NCBI GenBank assembly: GCA_900549055.1
Contig: URNB01000029.1
Span: forward strand, 1 to 20,163
Length of the DNA stretch: 20,163 nt
Direction: 5' to 3'
Source of the DNA: an uncultured Oscillospiraceae bacterium
Lineage (GTDB): Bacteria; Bacillota; Clostridia; Oscillospirales; Acutalibacteraceae
Position numbers and translations under genes: made by a program. The notes beneath the pieces are model-generated. The model was not told the DNA's origin. It did not search any database and was given only the letters and a program-made list of their open reading frames with translations. Below, in pieces: positions 1 through 7,819 of this stretch (position 1 is the first letter of the stretch; each line of letters begins with the position of its first letter).

Positions 1-12
1 CTCGATTTTATA

Positions 13-36
13 TAATTGCATTTGCTAATGCAATTA
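13..36 (-). repeat. Perfect inverted repeat downstream of metK
   Basis: The arms TAATTGCATT (13-22) and AATGCAATTA (27-36) are perfect complements around a TGCT loop. The repeat begins 15 bases past the metK stop codon, where a terminator would be expected. The stem is AT-rich and, in the minus direction, is followed by TATAAAATCG rather than a clear T-run, so it may be a weak terminator or an mRNA 3'-end stabiliser. The window edge is too near to see more. Confidence 0.45.
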
Positions 37-51
37 TTCAGTAGACATTAT

Positions 52-1236
52 TTATGCGTTTATCTGCTTTTTAAGCTCCTCTGTTTTATCTGTCTTCTCC
101 CACGAAACGCCGAGCTCCTCCCTGCCCATATGACCGTATGCGGAAAGGGCGGAATACATGGGCTTTTTAAGTCCGAGCTTGTCTATTATTGCGGAGGGGC
201 GCAGATCAAACACCTTTTTAACCGCCTCTGCGATTCTGTCATCGGGGCATATTCCCGTACCGAAGGTATCAACCATTACCGAAACCGGGTGCGCAACACC
301 TATGGCGTAGGCAAGCTGCACCTCGCACTTTTTCGCAATGCCCGCAGCTACAATATTTTTCGCGACATATCTTGCGGCGTAGGCGGCGCTTCTGTCAACC
401 TTTGTGGGATCCTTGCCCGAAAACGCGCCGCCGCCGTGGCGGGCAAAGCCGCCGTAGGTATCAACTATTATCTTTCTGCCGGTAAGTCCCGTATCTCCCT
501 GCGGCCCGCCCACAACAAAGCGGCCTGTGGGGTTAATATATATCTTTGTGTTTTCATCAAGCAGCTCTGCGGGCACGGTGGGCTTTATTACCTTTTCGAG
601 TATGTCCGCCCTTAACTTTGATAAATCAATATCGGCACTGTGCTGCGATGACACTACAACAGCCTCTATTCGAGTCGGTCTGCCGTCGTCATATTCAACC
701 GTGACCTGGGTCTTACCGTCGGGGCGCAGGTAGCTAAGCTCATTATCTTTGCGAACCTCGGTCAGCCGTTTAGCCATTTTGTGCGCTAAAGATATCGGCA
801 GCGGCATAAGCTCGGGCGTATCGTCGCAGGCATAGCCGAACATCATGCCCTGATCCCCCGCGCCGCGGAGGTTATACTCGTCCTCCTCACCATCCTTGTA
901 CTCAAGCGAATTATCAACGCCGAGCGCTATATCGGGCGACTGCTTGTCTATAGCCGTCATAACCGCGCAGGTGTTGCCGTCAAACCCGGCAGATGGACTG
1001 TCGTACCCTATTCTGCAAACCACATCCCGCGCTATCTGCGGAATGTCAACATAGCAGCTTGTGGTTATTTCACCCATAACGGTTATGCTGCCCGTGGTGC
1101 AGAAGGTCTCGCAGGCTACGCGGGCTTCGGGGTCGTTCTTTAAAATTTCATCGAGTATCGCGTCGGATATTCCGTCGCAGACCTTATCGGGATGACCCTC
1201 GGTCACCGATTCGGATGTAAAAAGCATTTTTGCCAT
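52..1236 (-). CDS. metK: S-adenosylmethionine synthetase (MetK)
   Basis: The enzyme makes S-adenosylmethionine from methionine and ATP in the cytoplasm. The 394-residue product has the normal family length and its hallmark motifs: HPDK at residues 15-18 in the first nucleotide-binding region, GAGDQG at 124-129, and the glycine-rich loop GGGAFSGKDPTKVDRS at about 267-282. The frame stays open upstream to an ATG at 1329, but that extension is the translated aptamer and terminator. The ATG at 1236, read MAKMLFTSES, matches the family N-terminus and sits behind a GGAAAGAAG ribosome binding site. The gene is monocistronic within the window and preceded by its own promoter, SAM-I riboswitch and terminator, so it should be shut off when its product is abundant. 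Identification is secure. Confidence 0.98.
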   Translation of the reverse strand: MAKMLFTSESVTEGHPDKVCDGISDAILDEILKNDPEARVACETFCTTGSITVMGEITTSCYVDIPQIARDVVCRIGYDSPSAGFDGNTCAVMTAIDKQSPDIALGVDNSLEYKDGEEDEYNLRGAGDQGMMFGYACDDTPELMPLPISLAHKMAKRLTEVRKDNELSYLRPDGKTQVTVEYDDGRPTRIEAVVVSSQHSADIDLSKLRADILEKVIKPTVPAELLDENTKIYINPTGRFVVGGPQGDTGLTGRKIIVDTYGGFARHGGGAFSGKDPTKVDRSAAYAARYVAKNIVAAGIAKKCEVQLAYAIGVAHPVSVMVDTFGTGICPDDRIAEAVKKVFDLRPSAIIDKLGLKKPMYSALSAYGHMGREELGVSWEKTDKTEELKKQINA

Positions 1237-1256
1237 TTGCAATTCTTCTTTCCGTG

Positions 1257-1286
1257 AAAAAATTAAAACCGCCTCGGACGAGACGG
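1257..1286 (-). terminator. Riboswitch-controlled intrinsic terminator before metK
   Basis: On the minus strand CCGTCTCG and CGAGGCGG form an 8-bp stem with one G-U pair, followed by TTTTAATTTTTT. The 5' arm (GTCTCGTC, 1284-1277) can instead pair over 8 bp with GATGAGGC (1302-1295), the 3' strand of aptamer helix P1. Closing P1 therefore frees the terminator, the layout of a SAM-triggered transcriptional off-switch. Confidence 0.88.
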
Positions 1287-1295
1287 TATATGAAG

Positions 1296-1393
1296 CCTCA
1301 TCTTTCGGATAATCCGCCGGAATTGGCACCTTGATTTTAAAATCAGGTTGCCGGGCATCACAGGGCCGGTCCCCTCCGCCGCTCTTGATAAGG
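1296..1393 (-). ncRNA. SAM-I riboswitch (S-box) aptamer of metK
   Basis: The minus strand carries the S-box consensus in order: CCTTATC AAGAG, then GGAGGGGACCGGCCC, then TGATGCCCGGCAACC, then AAGGTGCCAATTCC, and finally GAAAGATGAGG. P1 pairs CCTTATC with GATGAGG over 7 bp with one G-U pair. P3 is the AT-rich hairpin around CTGATTTT/AAAATCAAGG, and P4 is CGG...CCG. S-box elements bind S-adenosylmethionine and repress methionine and SAM genes in Bacillota. Its place between the metK promoter and the metK terminator fits direct feedback. Class and target are clear from the sequence; binding itself is known from the family. Confidence 0.96.
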
Positions 1394-1414
1394 ATAATAT
1401 TCAGTTCTGTTTAT

Positions 1415-1442
1415 ATTTTACCACATATTGCGGGTTTGTCAA
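1415..1442 (-). promoter_or_regulatory. Sigma-A promoter of the metK riboswitch transcript
   Basis: On the minus strand a perfect TTGACA (1442-1437), a 16-base spacer and TAAAAT (1420-1415) lie about 20 bases before the aptamer. It starts only 20 bases after the stop codon of the upstream glycosyltransferase gene. Confidence 0.85.
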
Positions 1443-1462
1443 CTGTTAATTTTTACAGGGAG

Positions 1463-3001
1463 TCACCGCATATTCGCCGTTTCCTTTACCTTACCCGATT
1501 CGTGAATATCGTCTATTGTAACCTTGCTTTCGTGCGGTATGGGCTTCCAGGTAACCTTTTTAAACAGCGCCACATACTGGGTATACCGCCCGATTATATC
1601 AAAGGTGGGCCATGTGAAAATATAAAGCAGCATTTTTGAAAAGGGTATTTTTTTAATGCGCTTATGCTCCACAATAAAAATGTAAATCGCAGCAGCCGTG
1701 TTTTCAAGGTATTTGCCGAGCCTGTATAAAATTCTCAGCCACACTGCCAGCAGCATACCCACCGCCATTGCCTGCAGACCTGAAGAAACGGTTATTTCAA
1801 TGGGGAATAAAAAGCGCAAAAACCGCCCGAGGTAGGTGCCGCGGGTAAATACCGCCGCACCGCCTATGCCGTAAGCATAGCAGTAAAAGCCGTAGGCTAT
1901 TACCGAGACCAAAAGCCAGCGCACAATGTTTATAACCGAAAAAGGCGTTAGCTGCATAAGCGTATCGTAAGAGGCAAAGCGGTGCCTTACCGATTCCAAA
2001 AAGCCCTTGCAAATATCCTTAAAGCCTTTTTTCTTCTTTTCTTTTTTATCATCCTGCCAGCGCGTTTTTAAAAAATGCTTACCGCAAAACACGTTTAAAA
2101 GCAGGTAGGGCCCTGTTTCGGCAAAGGCAAGCAAATGCCCCTTTGACCAACGCAGCCGCTGCCGCAGCGCTATTTTAAGGCTTGTGGGCTGCTCGTCGTA
2201 AAATTCTGCGGCGTCGTTATAGGTTATGGCGTAACCCTGCGCCACCGCGTCGGCGGTGAGGGCGCGGTCCTCTGTAAGGGAGGTATACTTCCAGCCGTCG
2301 CGCACTATTTCATTTGAAAAAAGAAAGCCCGTTCCCTGAATATTGGTTGCAAGCCTTAAAACAGACCGCGCGCGGTGGTTTGCCCTTATAGAGCGCAGCC
2401 AGTGCAGCGCGTATGTAGAGGCTATCCAGCATTCGTCAAAATTCTTTGTGTTGCGGTAGGATGTAATTATTTTCTCGCCCGCGTCAAACGCGTCGTTCAT
2501 ACGCGATATATAATCCGATTTTAAAAGATTATCCGCGTCGAAAACAAAATATCCCTCAAAGCTTTGCCTGCCGTAATCCTCACCTATTCTTTCAAACAGA
2601 AACTGCAGCGCAAAGCCTTTTGTTTTATGCTCGTCATCAAAGCGCTCGTAGCAAATTGCGCCGTGCTCGCGCGCCACAGCCGCGGTTTTATCGGTGCAGT
2701 TATCCGCCACCACAAAAACCGTTACAAGCTCGCGCGGGTAGTCCTGCTTTTTTATGCTGTCAAGCAGGTTACCTATTACCTTTTCCTCGTTTCGCGCGGC
2801 TATTACCACGGCATATTTATGCTGCTTCTTCGCCGGCGCAAATTTCCGCGTGAAAAAAAGCCCGATTATTTTATAGGCTACTTTGTAGAGCACCATAGCC
2901 GAAAGTACCGCGCCTATTGCGGCATACACCGCTTTAAGGGACGGATACCAGCTGCCGATAGTCTGCGCGGCGTTTACCGCACAGCTTAAATTAAAAATCA
3001 T
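1463..3001 (-). CDS. Membrane-bound family 2 glycosyltransferase
   Basis: This is a 512-residue GT2 enzyme of the processive membrane type seen in cellulose, hyaluronan and poly-N-acetylglucosamine synthases. A hydrophobic segment lies at about 27-50. The GT-A domain follows, with VVIAARNEE near 65-73, the metal-binding FDAD at 154-157, the acceptor/base motif TED at 243-245 and QRLRW at 281-285. A lysine-rich cytoplasmic stretch (about 316-330) and several membrane segments (about 355-378, 405-424 and 455-470) complete the C-terminal half. It probably extends or exports an envelope polysaccharide; donor and product cannot be read from the sequence. Its ATG overlaps the pyrophosphatase stop codon as ATGA, so translation is probably coupled. 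The family is secure, the substrate unknown. Confidence 0.9.
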   Translation of the reverse strand: MIFNLSCAVNAAQTIGSWYPSLKAVYAAIGAVLSAMVLYKVAYKIIGLFFTRKFAPAKKQHKYAVVIAARNEEKVIGNLLDSIKKQDYPRELVTVFVVADNCTDKTAAVAREHGAICYERFDDEHKTKGFALQFLFERIGEDYGRQSFEGYFVFDADNLLKSDYISRMNDAFDAGEKIITSYRNTKNFDECWIASTYALHWLRSIRANHRARSVLRLATNIQGTGFLFSNEIVRDGWKYTSLTEDRALTADAVAQGYAITYNDAAEFYDEQPTSLKIALRQRLRWSKGHLLAFAETGPYLLLNVFCGKHFLKTRWQDDKKEKKKKGFKDICKGFLESVRHRFASYDTLMQLTPFSVINIVRWLLVSVIAYGFYCYAYGIGGAAVFTRGTYLGRFLRFLFPIEITVSSGLQAMAVGMLLAVWLRILYRLGKYLENTAAAIYIFIVEHKRIKKIPFSKMLLYIFTWPTFDIIGRYTQYVALFKKVTWKPIPHESKVTIDDIHESGKVKETANMR

Positions 3002-3534
3002 TTTTTGTCACCGTATTTTTCGTTATAGCAATTTATGCAGCGTGTAATTATTTCAACAGCTCTTTCCCTGTCGCCTATTTCGTCCACGGCGGTCTGCTTG
3101 CCCTCTAACTGCTTGTAAACCGAGAAGAAGTGGCGCATTTCGTCAAACAAATGGCTCGGCAGGTCATGCACGCTGCGGTAGTCGTTATAGGTCGGGTCCT
3201 TAAAGGGAATAGCTATAATTTTTTCGTCGTTTTTGCCGCCGTCCAGCATTGTAAGCACCCCTATCGGGTAGCACTCAACCAGCACCAGTGGATCAATAGG
3301 CTCGTTGCAGAGCACCAGAACATCCAGCGGGTCGCCGTCATCCGCCAGAGTTCGCGGAATAAAGCCGTAGTTTGCGGGGTACTGCATTGAGGTATACAAA
3401 ATTCTGTCAAGAATTATGCAGCCCGTTTCCTTATCCAGCTCGTATTTTTTCTTATCGCCCCTTGTAATTTCTATTACCGCCAGAAAATCCTCGGGTTTTA
3501 TGCGGCTTTCGGATATATCATGCCATATATTCAT
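2998..3534 (-). CDS. ppa: Soluble inorganic pyrophosphatase, family I
   Basis: The enzyme hydrolyses pyrophosphate to two phosphates and so pulls biosynthetic reactions forward. At 178 residues it has the usual size of bacterial family I enzymes. The signature DDGDPLDVLV (about residues 65-74) supplies metal-binding aspartates; YPANYGFIP lies upstream and IPFKDPTYND downstream, both typical of the active site. A GAGGAAAG ribosome binding site precedes the ATG. The gene lies 26 bases after the ABC-F gene and overlaps the glycosyltransferase gene by 4 bases. The neighbour is notable because making nucleotide-sugar donors releases pyrophosphate. That link is inference from position, since the enzyme is a general housekeeping one. 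Confidence 0.96.
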   Translation of the reverse strand: MNIWHDISESRIKPEDFLAVIEITRGDKKKYELDKETGCIILDRILYTSMQYPANYGFIPRTLADDGDPLDVLVLCNEPIDPLVLVECYPIGVLTMLDGGKNDEKIIAIPFKDPTYNDYRSVHDLPSHLFDEMRHFFSVYKQLEGKQTAVDEIGDRERAVEIITRCINCYNEKYGDKK

Positions 3535-3560
3535 ATTCTTTCCTCATTTCGGTAATTTTT

Positions 3561-5474
3561 TTAATTGTCGTCAGTTATCAGCGCTTCGTATTCGGCGTTT
3601 AATTTTTCCCATTCGTTCATAGCGGTATCAAGCTCGGTTTCCGCCTCGTCAAGCTCTTCTTTAATTTCGGAAAGTTTTAAATAATCCGATGCGTTTTCCT
3701 CCATACCCAGCTCGCACCGCAGACCGTCGGTTTTTTCTTCGAGCAGTGCCACCATTTCTTCGGCTTTTGCTATTGCGCGTTCAAGCCGCGAACGCTCTTT
3801 AAGGGGTGTTGTAAAGCTTTTTTTAGGTTTTTCCTTTACTTCAACCGATTTTTCCGGCACTGCTGTCGGCGCTTTTTTGCTGTTTAAATATTGCTCGTAG
3901 CCGTAGGGGTAGTATTTAACGCCGTCCGACTCAAACGATATAAGGCTGCTTGCAATTTTCTTTATAAAATAGCGGTCGTGCGAGACAAAAAGCACCGTTC
4001 CCGAAAAATTCAGCAGCATATCCTCAAGCGTTTCCTTGCCCACTATATCCATATGGTTTGTGGGCTCGTCGAGTATTAAGAAATTCGGTCTGCGCTTAAA
4101 CATTTTGCAAAGCGCAAGCCGTACCCGCTCCCCGCCCGAAAGCATATCAACGGTTTTAAACACCGTCTCGCCGCCGAAAAGGAATGCTCCCAGCGCGCTG
4201 CGCGCCTCAAAATCGGTAATTCCCGGGAAAGCGCCCATAAAATCATCCAAAACGGTTTTGCCGCTTGAATAAAGCGCGGTTTGCTGGTCGAAATATCCTA
4301 TATTCACCCTCGGCCCGAATTTATAAACGCCGCCGAGCGCGGGGGTCTTACCCACCATGGTTTTAATAAAGGTGGATTTTCCAAGCCCGTTGCCGCCTAT
4401 AATTCCTATCCGGTCGCCGCGCTTTGCTTCAAGGCTTACCTCCGATAAAACCTCGGTGTAGCCTATTTTCAGTTTTTCTACCGAAAGCACATCCTTAACG
4501 CCGGGGTCTGCCGGCTCAAAATCGGCGCGGAATGTGCGCAGGTCGTAAGCCTCGGGCGCATCGATAGGCTTCATCCGTTCAATCTGCTTTAGCTTTGATT
4601 GTGCCATTGCCGCCTTTGTGGGCTTATAGCGGAATTTTTCCACAAGCTCCGTAAGCCGCTTTATTTCTTTTTTCTGCGCCTCATATTCCCTTGCCTGCCG
4701 CTCGCGCAGTTCCTTTTTAGCCACGGTAAACTGCGTGTAATTGCCCGCATAACGGTAGGTTTTTCCGTGCTCTATTTCATAAACGGTATTCACCGTGTTA
4801 TCTAAAAACATTCGGTCGTGCGATACCACAACAAACGCCTTTTTATAGCCCGAAAGATATTCCTCAAGCCACTCCACCGCCGAAATATCAAGATGGTTTG
4901 TCGGCTCGTCAAGCAGCAGAATATCAGGCTTTGAAAGCAAAAGCTTTAAAAAGGCTATGCGGGTGCGCTGCCCGCCCGAAAATTCAGATAGCGGGCGGTT
5001 TTTCTGCTCCTCGGTAAAGCCGAATTGCTTTAGCGCCGCCTCGTATTCCTTTTCAAAATAAAAGCCGCCGCATAGGGTAAAGCTGTCAAGCAAGTTCGTA
5101 TATTCCCGTATATTTTCATCGGTCTGATCGTTTTCCATTTTTTCCTGCGCTGCGGCAAGCTTTTCCTTCATTTCCAGGATGTCGGTATAAGCAGAGCGTA
5201 TCTCGTCCTTCAGTGTTCTTTCCTCATCGTCAAAAACCATCTGATCCAAAACGCCTATGCGCGGCTTGCCCGATACTGCGAAAAAGCTATCCTCGTCGCT
5301 GTCCCGTTTTGTAAGGGAGTATTCACCCGAAATCAGCCTTAAAAGGGTCGTTTTTCCGCAGCCGTTCCGCCCGACTACGGCTATGCGGCTTGCGTCGTTT
5401 ATCTCTATATTAACAGAGGAAAGTATCGGCTGACCCGAAAGCTCAACCACTCCGTTCTGAATTTTAAGCTGCAT
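3561..5474 (-). CDS. ABC-F family ATPase (Uup/YdiF-like), ribosome-associated
   Basis: This 637-residue protein has two ABC ATPase domains and no membrane segment. Domain 1 has Walker A GRNGCGKTT (35-43), signature SGGQRTR (166-172), Walker B LLLDEPTNHLD (about 187-197) and switch VVSHDR. Domain 2 repeats these as GGNGLGKST (360-368), SGGERVR (446-452), LILDEPTNHMD (467-477) and FVSHDR. The linker at about 250-310 is the charged helical region that enters the ribosome in this family, and a charged coiled coil ends the protein at about 555-635. ABC-F proteins act on the ribosomal E site, either rescuing stalled ribosomes or giving resistance to ribosome-targeting antibiotics. The long C-terminal coiled coil fits a Uup/YdiF-like translation factor better than a resistance protein. 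Start chosen at the ATG behind a GGGGG run. Confidence 0.92.
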   Translation of the reverse strand: MQLKIQNGVVELSGQPILSSVNIEINDASRIAVVGRNGCGKTTLLRLISGEYSLTKRDSDEDSFFAVSGKPRIGVLDQMVFDDEERTLKDEIRSAYTDILEMKEKLAAAQEKMENDQTDENIREYTNLLDSFTLCGGFYFEKEYEAALKQFGFTEEQKNRPLSEFSGGQRTRIAFLKLLLSKPDILLLDEPTNHLDISAVEWLEEYLSGYKKAFVVVSHDRMFLDNTVNTVYEIEHGKTYRYAGNYTQFTVAKKELRERQAREYEAQKKEIKRLTELVEKFRYKPTKAAMAQSKLKQIERMKPIDAPEAYDLRTFRADFEPADPGVKDVLSVEKLKIGYTEVLSEVSLEAKRGDRIGIIGGNGLGKSTFIKTMVGKTPALGGVYKFGPRVNIGYFDQQTALYSSGKTVLDDFMGAFPGITDFEARSALGAFLFGGETVFKTVDMLSGGERVRLALCKMFKRRPNFLILDEPTNHMDIVGKETLEDMLLNFSGTVLFVSHDRYFIKKIASSLISFESDGVKYYPYGYEQYLNSKKAPTAVPEKSVEVKEKPKKSFTTPLKERSRLERAIAKAEEMVALLEEKTDGLRCELGMEENASDYLKLSEIKEELDEAETELDTAMNEWEKLNAEYEALITDDN

Positions 5475-5505
5475 AAAAAATACCCCCTGTCATGCGACAA
5501 GGAGT

Positions 5506-5534
5506 ATTGTACCACTTTTTTTAAGCTTTTGCAA
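5506..5534 (-). promoter_or_regulatory. Promoter of the abcF-ppa-GT2 operon
   Basis: On the minus strand TTGCAA (5534-5529), a 17-base spacer and TACAAT (5511-5506) predict a start near 5499 and a leader of about 25 bases. No other good promoter is visible between the three genes. Confidence 0.75.
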
Positions 5535-5562
5535 CAGGTGGAAATTTTTTAACATTATCAGG

Positions 5563-6948
5563 TTATTTCTGCATAATGTATTCATCGATTGCCTTTGCTG
5601 CGGTTTTGCCCGCACCCATTGCAAGAATAACGGTTGCAGCGCCCGTAACGGCGTCGCCGCCCGCGTAAACTCCGTCGCGGCTGGTTTTGCCGGTTTCCTC
5701 GTTTACAATTATTCCGCCGCGCTTATTTACTTCAAGTCCGCTTGTGGTGGACTTTATAAGCGGGTTGGGGGATGTGCCGATAGACATTATAACACAATCA
5801 GCTTCAACCTCGTATTCGCTGCCCTCAACGGGAACGGGACGCGCGCGACCCGATTCATCGGGTTCGGATAGCTTCATTTCCTGGCAGAGAATACTCTTTA
5901 CCCAGCCGTCTTCACCCTCAATTTTAATCGGGTTGGTAAGAAATTTAAACTCAATTCCTTCCTCCATTGCGTGCTCTACTTCTTCTCTGCGGGCGGGCAA
6001 CTCGTTTTCGGTGCGGCGGTAAACCACGGTGACATCGGCGCCGAGGCGCTTTGCGGTGCGCGCCGCGTCCATAGCAACATTGCCGCCGCCTACTATAACC
6101 GCCTTTTTAGCGTGCATAACGGGGGTTGCGCTGCCGTCTTTATAGGCTTTCATAAGGTTATTGCGGGTTAAAAACTCATTAGCGGAATAAACGCCGCAGA
6201 GCGCCTCGCCCTCAATTCCCATAAAGCGTGGCAGTCCCGCACCCGAGCCGATAAACACCGCCTCGTAGCCCATATCGAAAAGCTCGTCAACCGTAACGGT
6301 TTTACCGATTATAACATTGGTATCGATCTCAACGCCCAATTGCTTTAAGGTATCAACCTCTTTTTTAACTATAGCTTTGGGCAGGCGGAATTCCGGGATT
6401 CCGTAAACCAAAACGCCGCCGGCGGTGTGCAGAGCCTCAAAAACCGCAACCTTGTAGCCCTTTTTGGCAAGGTCGCCCGCGCAGGTAAGTCCCGAGGGAC
6501 CCGAGCCTACCACTGCGACCTTGTGACCGTTAGGCTCCGGGCGGGTAATATTGCCCTTGGCGTGCTCGTTGTGCCAGTCGGCAACAAAACGCTCCAGCCT
6601 GCCTATGCCCACAGGCTCGCCCTTTATGCCGCGCACGCACTTTGCCTCGCACTGCTTTTCCTGCGGACATACTCTGCCGCAAACGGCGGGCAGGCTTGAG
6701 GACTGCGCTATTACCCTGTAAGCGCCCTCAAAGTCGCCCTCCTTTACCTTTTCAATAAACGCCGGAATATGAATATTAACGGGGCAGCCCGAAACACAGG
6801 GCATATGCTTGCAGTTAAGGCAGCGTGCCGCCTCTTCAAGCGCGGTTTCCTCGCTGTAACCGAGGGCAACCTCGGAAAAATTGTGATTACGCACATCGGG
6901 TGCCTGAACCGGCATCTCGTGCTTTTTGGGATCCATATTAACAGCCAT
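5563..6948 (-). CDS. nfnB: NfnB: large subunit of NADH-dependent ferredoxin:NADP+ oxidoreductase
   Basis: The 461-residue flavoprotein resembles the glutamate synthase small subunit but is paired with NfnA, the arrangement of the electron-bifurcating NfnAB transhydrogenase. Cysteines for iron-sulfur clusters lie at 43, 46, 51 and 55 (CLNCKHMPCVSGCP) and at 90, 94, 100 and 104. An FAD site GSGPSG is at 148-153 and an NADP(H) site GGGNVA at 287-292. The VVYRR at 308-312 supplies arginines suited to the 2'-phosphate of NADP. The C-terminal AGGDAVTGAATVI closes the FAD site. Its AAGGAGG ribosome binding site is inside the last codons of nfnA, 2 bases separate the genes, and no glutamate synthase large subunit is nearby. 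Automated naming would probably call it glutamate synthase (NADPH), the main alternative. Confidence 0.88.
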   Translation of the reverse strand: MAVNMDPKKHEMPVQAPDVRNHNFSEVALGYSEETALEEAARCLNCKHMPCVSGCPVNIHIPAFIEKVKEGDFEGAYRVIAQSSSLPAVCGRVCPQEKQCEAKCVRGIKGEPVGIGRLERFVADWHNEHAKGNITRPEPNGHKVAVVGSGPSGLTCAGDLAKKGYKVAVFEALHTAGGVLVYGIPEFRLPKAIVKKEVDTLKQLGVEIDTNVIIGKTVTVDELFDMGYEAVFIGSGAGLPRFMGIEGEALCGVYSANEFLTRNNLMKAYKDGSATPVMHAKKAVIVGGGNVAMDAARTAKRLGADVTVVYRRTENELPARREEVEHAMEEGIEFKFLTNPIKIEGEDGWVKSILCQEMKLSEPDESGRARPVPVEGSEYEVEADCVIMSIGTSPNPLIKSTTSGLEVNKRGGIIVNEETGKTSRDGVYAGGDAVTGAATVILAMGAGKTAAKAIDEYIMQK

Positions 6949-6950
6949 TA

Positions 6951-7793
6951 TTACCGCGCCTCCTTTTTAAATAAATTGCAGGTTTCTTCATATGCGTGTC
7001 TTTCGAAATCGCGGTACATGGCGCCGCGCTTCATAGCCTCGTCAAAATCGACCTCGAAGCCGTCAAAATCAGGCCCGTCAACGCAAGCAAACCTTGTTTG
7101 CCCGCCCACGGTAAGGCGGCAGCCGCCGCACATACCCGTGCCGTCAATCATGATCGGGTTCATTGAAACAACCGTTTTAACGCCCGCAGGCTTGGTGGTT
7201 GCAACAACAAACTTCATCATAATAAGCGGACCTATTGTTATAACCTCGTCATAATTTTCGCCCGCGTCTATAGCCTCTTTAAGCGGGGCGGTAACAACGC
7301 CCTTTGTGCCGTAGGAGCCGTCGTCGGTCATTATCGTAAGCTTATCGGAGCAAGCGGAGAACTCGTCCTCCAAAATAACCAAATCCTTATTGCGGAAGCC
7401 GACTATTGTATGCACCTCGCAGCCCTCGGCGTGCAGCTTTTCGGCTATGGGCAGCGCGATTGCGCAGCCTACGCCGCCGCCCACAACGCAGACCTTGCGA
7501 AGACCCTCTGTTTCGGTAGGTTTACCGAGAGGACCCGCAAAATCGGCAAGGCAGTCGCCCACATTTTTATGATTCAGCTTTTCGGTGGTAGCGCCCACAA
7601 TCTGAAAGATAATTTTAACCGTGCCTTTCTCGCGGTCAAAGCCCGCGACGGTGAGCGGGATACGCTCGCCGTCTTCATCGGTGCGGAGAATGATGAACTG
7701 ACCCGCTTCGGCTTTTTTAGCCACGAGCGGCGCTTCAATGTCCATCATTGTAACGGTTGGGTTCAGGTTTCGTTTGCTTACGATCTTAAACAT
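6951..7793 (-). CDS. nfnA: NfnA: small FAD/[2Fe-2S] subunit of ferredoxin:NADP+ oxidoreductase
   Basis: This 280-residue protein belongs to the ferredoxin-NADP reductase-like family that includes the PyrK subunit of dihydroorotate dehydrogenase. RIPLTV (44-49) is the flavin motif and GGGVGCAIALP (from 105) the nucleotide-binding loop. Near the C-terminus the cluster ligands read D217-x4-C222-x2-C225-x11-C237. PyrK has cysteine at the first position, whereas NfnA is known for an aspartate ligand there, so the aspartate favours NfnA. With NfnB it would couple NADH and reduced ferredoxin oxidation to NADP+ reduction, reversibly, in the cytoplasm. It follows the alcohol dehydrogenase gene by 26 bases. 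An AAGGAA lies about 12 bases before the ATG, rather far for a strong ribosome binding site. Confidence 0.87.
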   Translation of the reverse strand: MFKIVSKRNLNPTVTMMDIEAPLVAKKAEAGQFIILRTDEDGERIPLTVAGFDREKGTVKIIFQIVGATTEKLNHKNVGDCLADFAGPLGKPTETEGLRKVCVVGGGVGCAIALPIAEKLHAEGCEVHTIVGFRNKDLVILEDEFSACSDKLTIMTDDGSYGTKGVVTAPLKEAIDAGENYDEVITIGPLIMMKFVVATTKPAGVKTVVSMNPIMIDGTGMCGGCRLTVGGQTRFACVDGPDFDGFEVDFDEAMKRGAMYRDFERHAYEETCNLFKKEAR

Positions 7794-7819
7794 TTCTTGG
7801 TATCATTCCTTAAATAGAT

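Noticed and set aside
1237..1329. N-terminal extension of MetK
   Set aside because: The 31 extra codons cover the aptamer and terminator, do not resemble MetK, and the internal ATG has the ribosome binding site.
5486..5502. Hairpin CCTGTC/GACAAGG covering the abcF ribosome binding site
   Set aside because: The predicted transcription start is near 5499, so part of one arm would be missing; the stem is only 4 bp plus a bulge.
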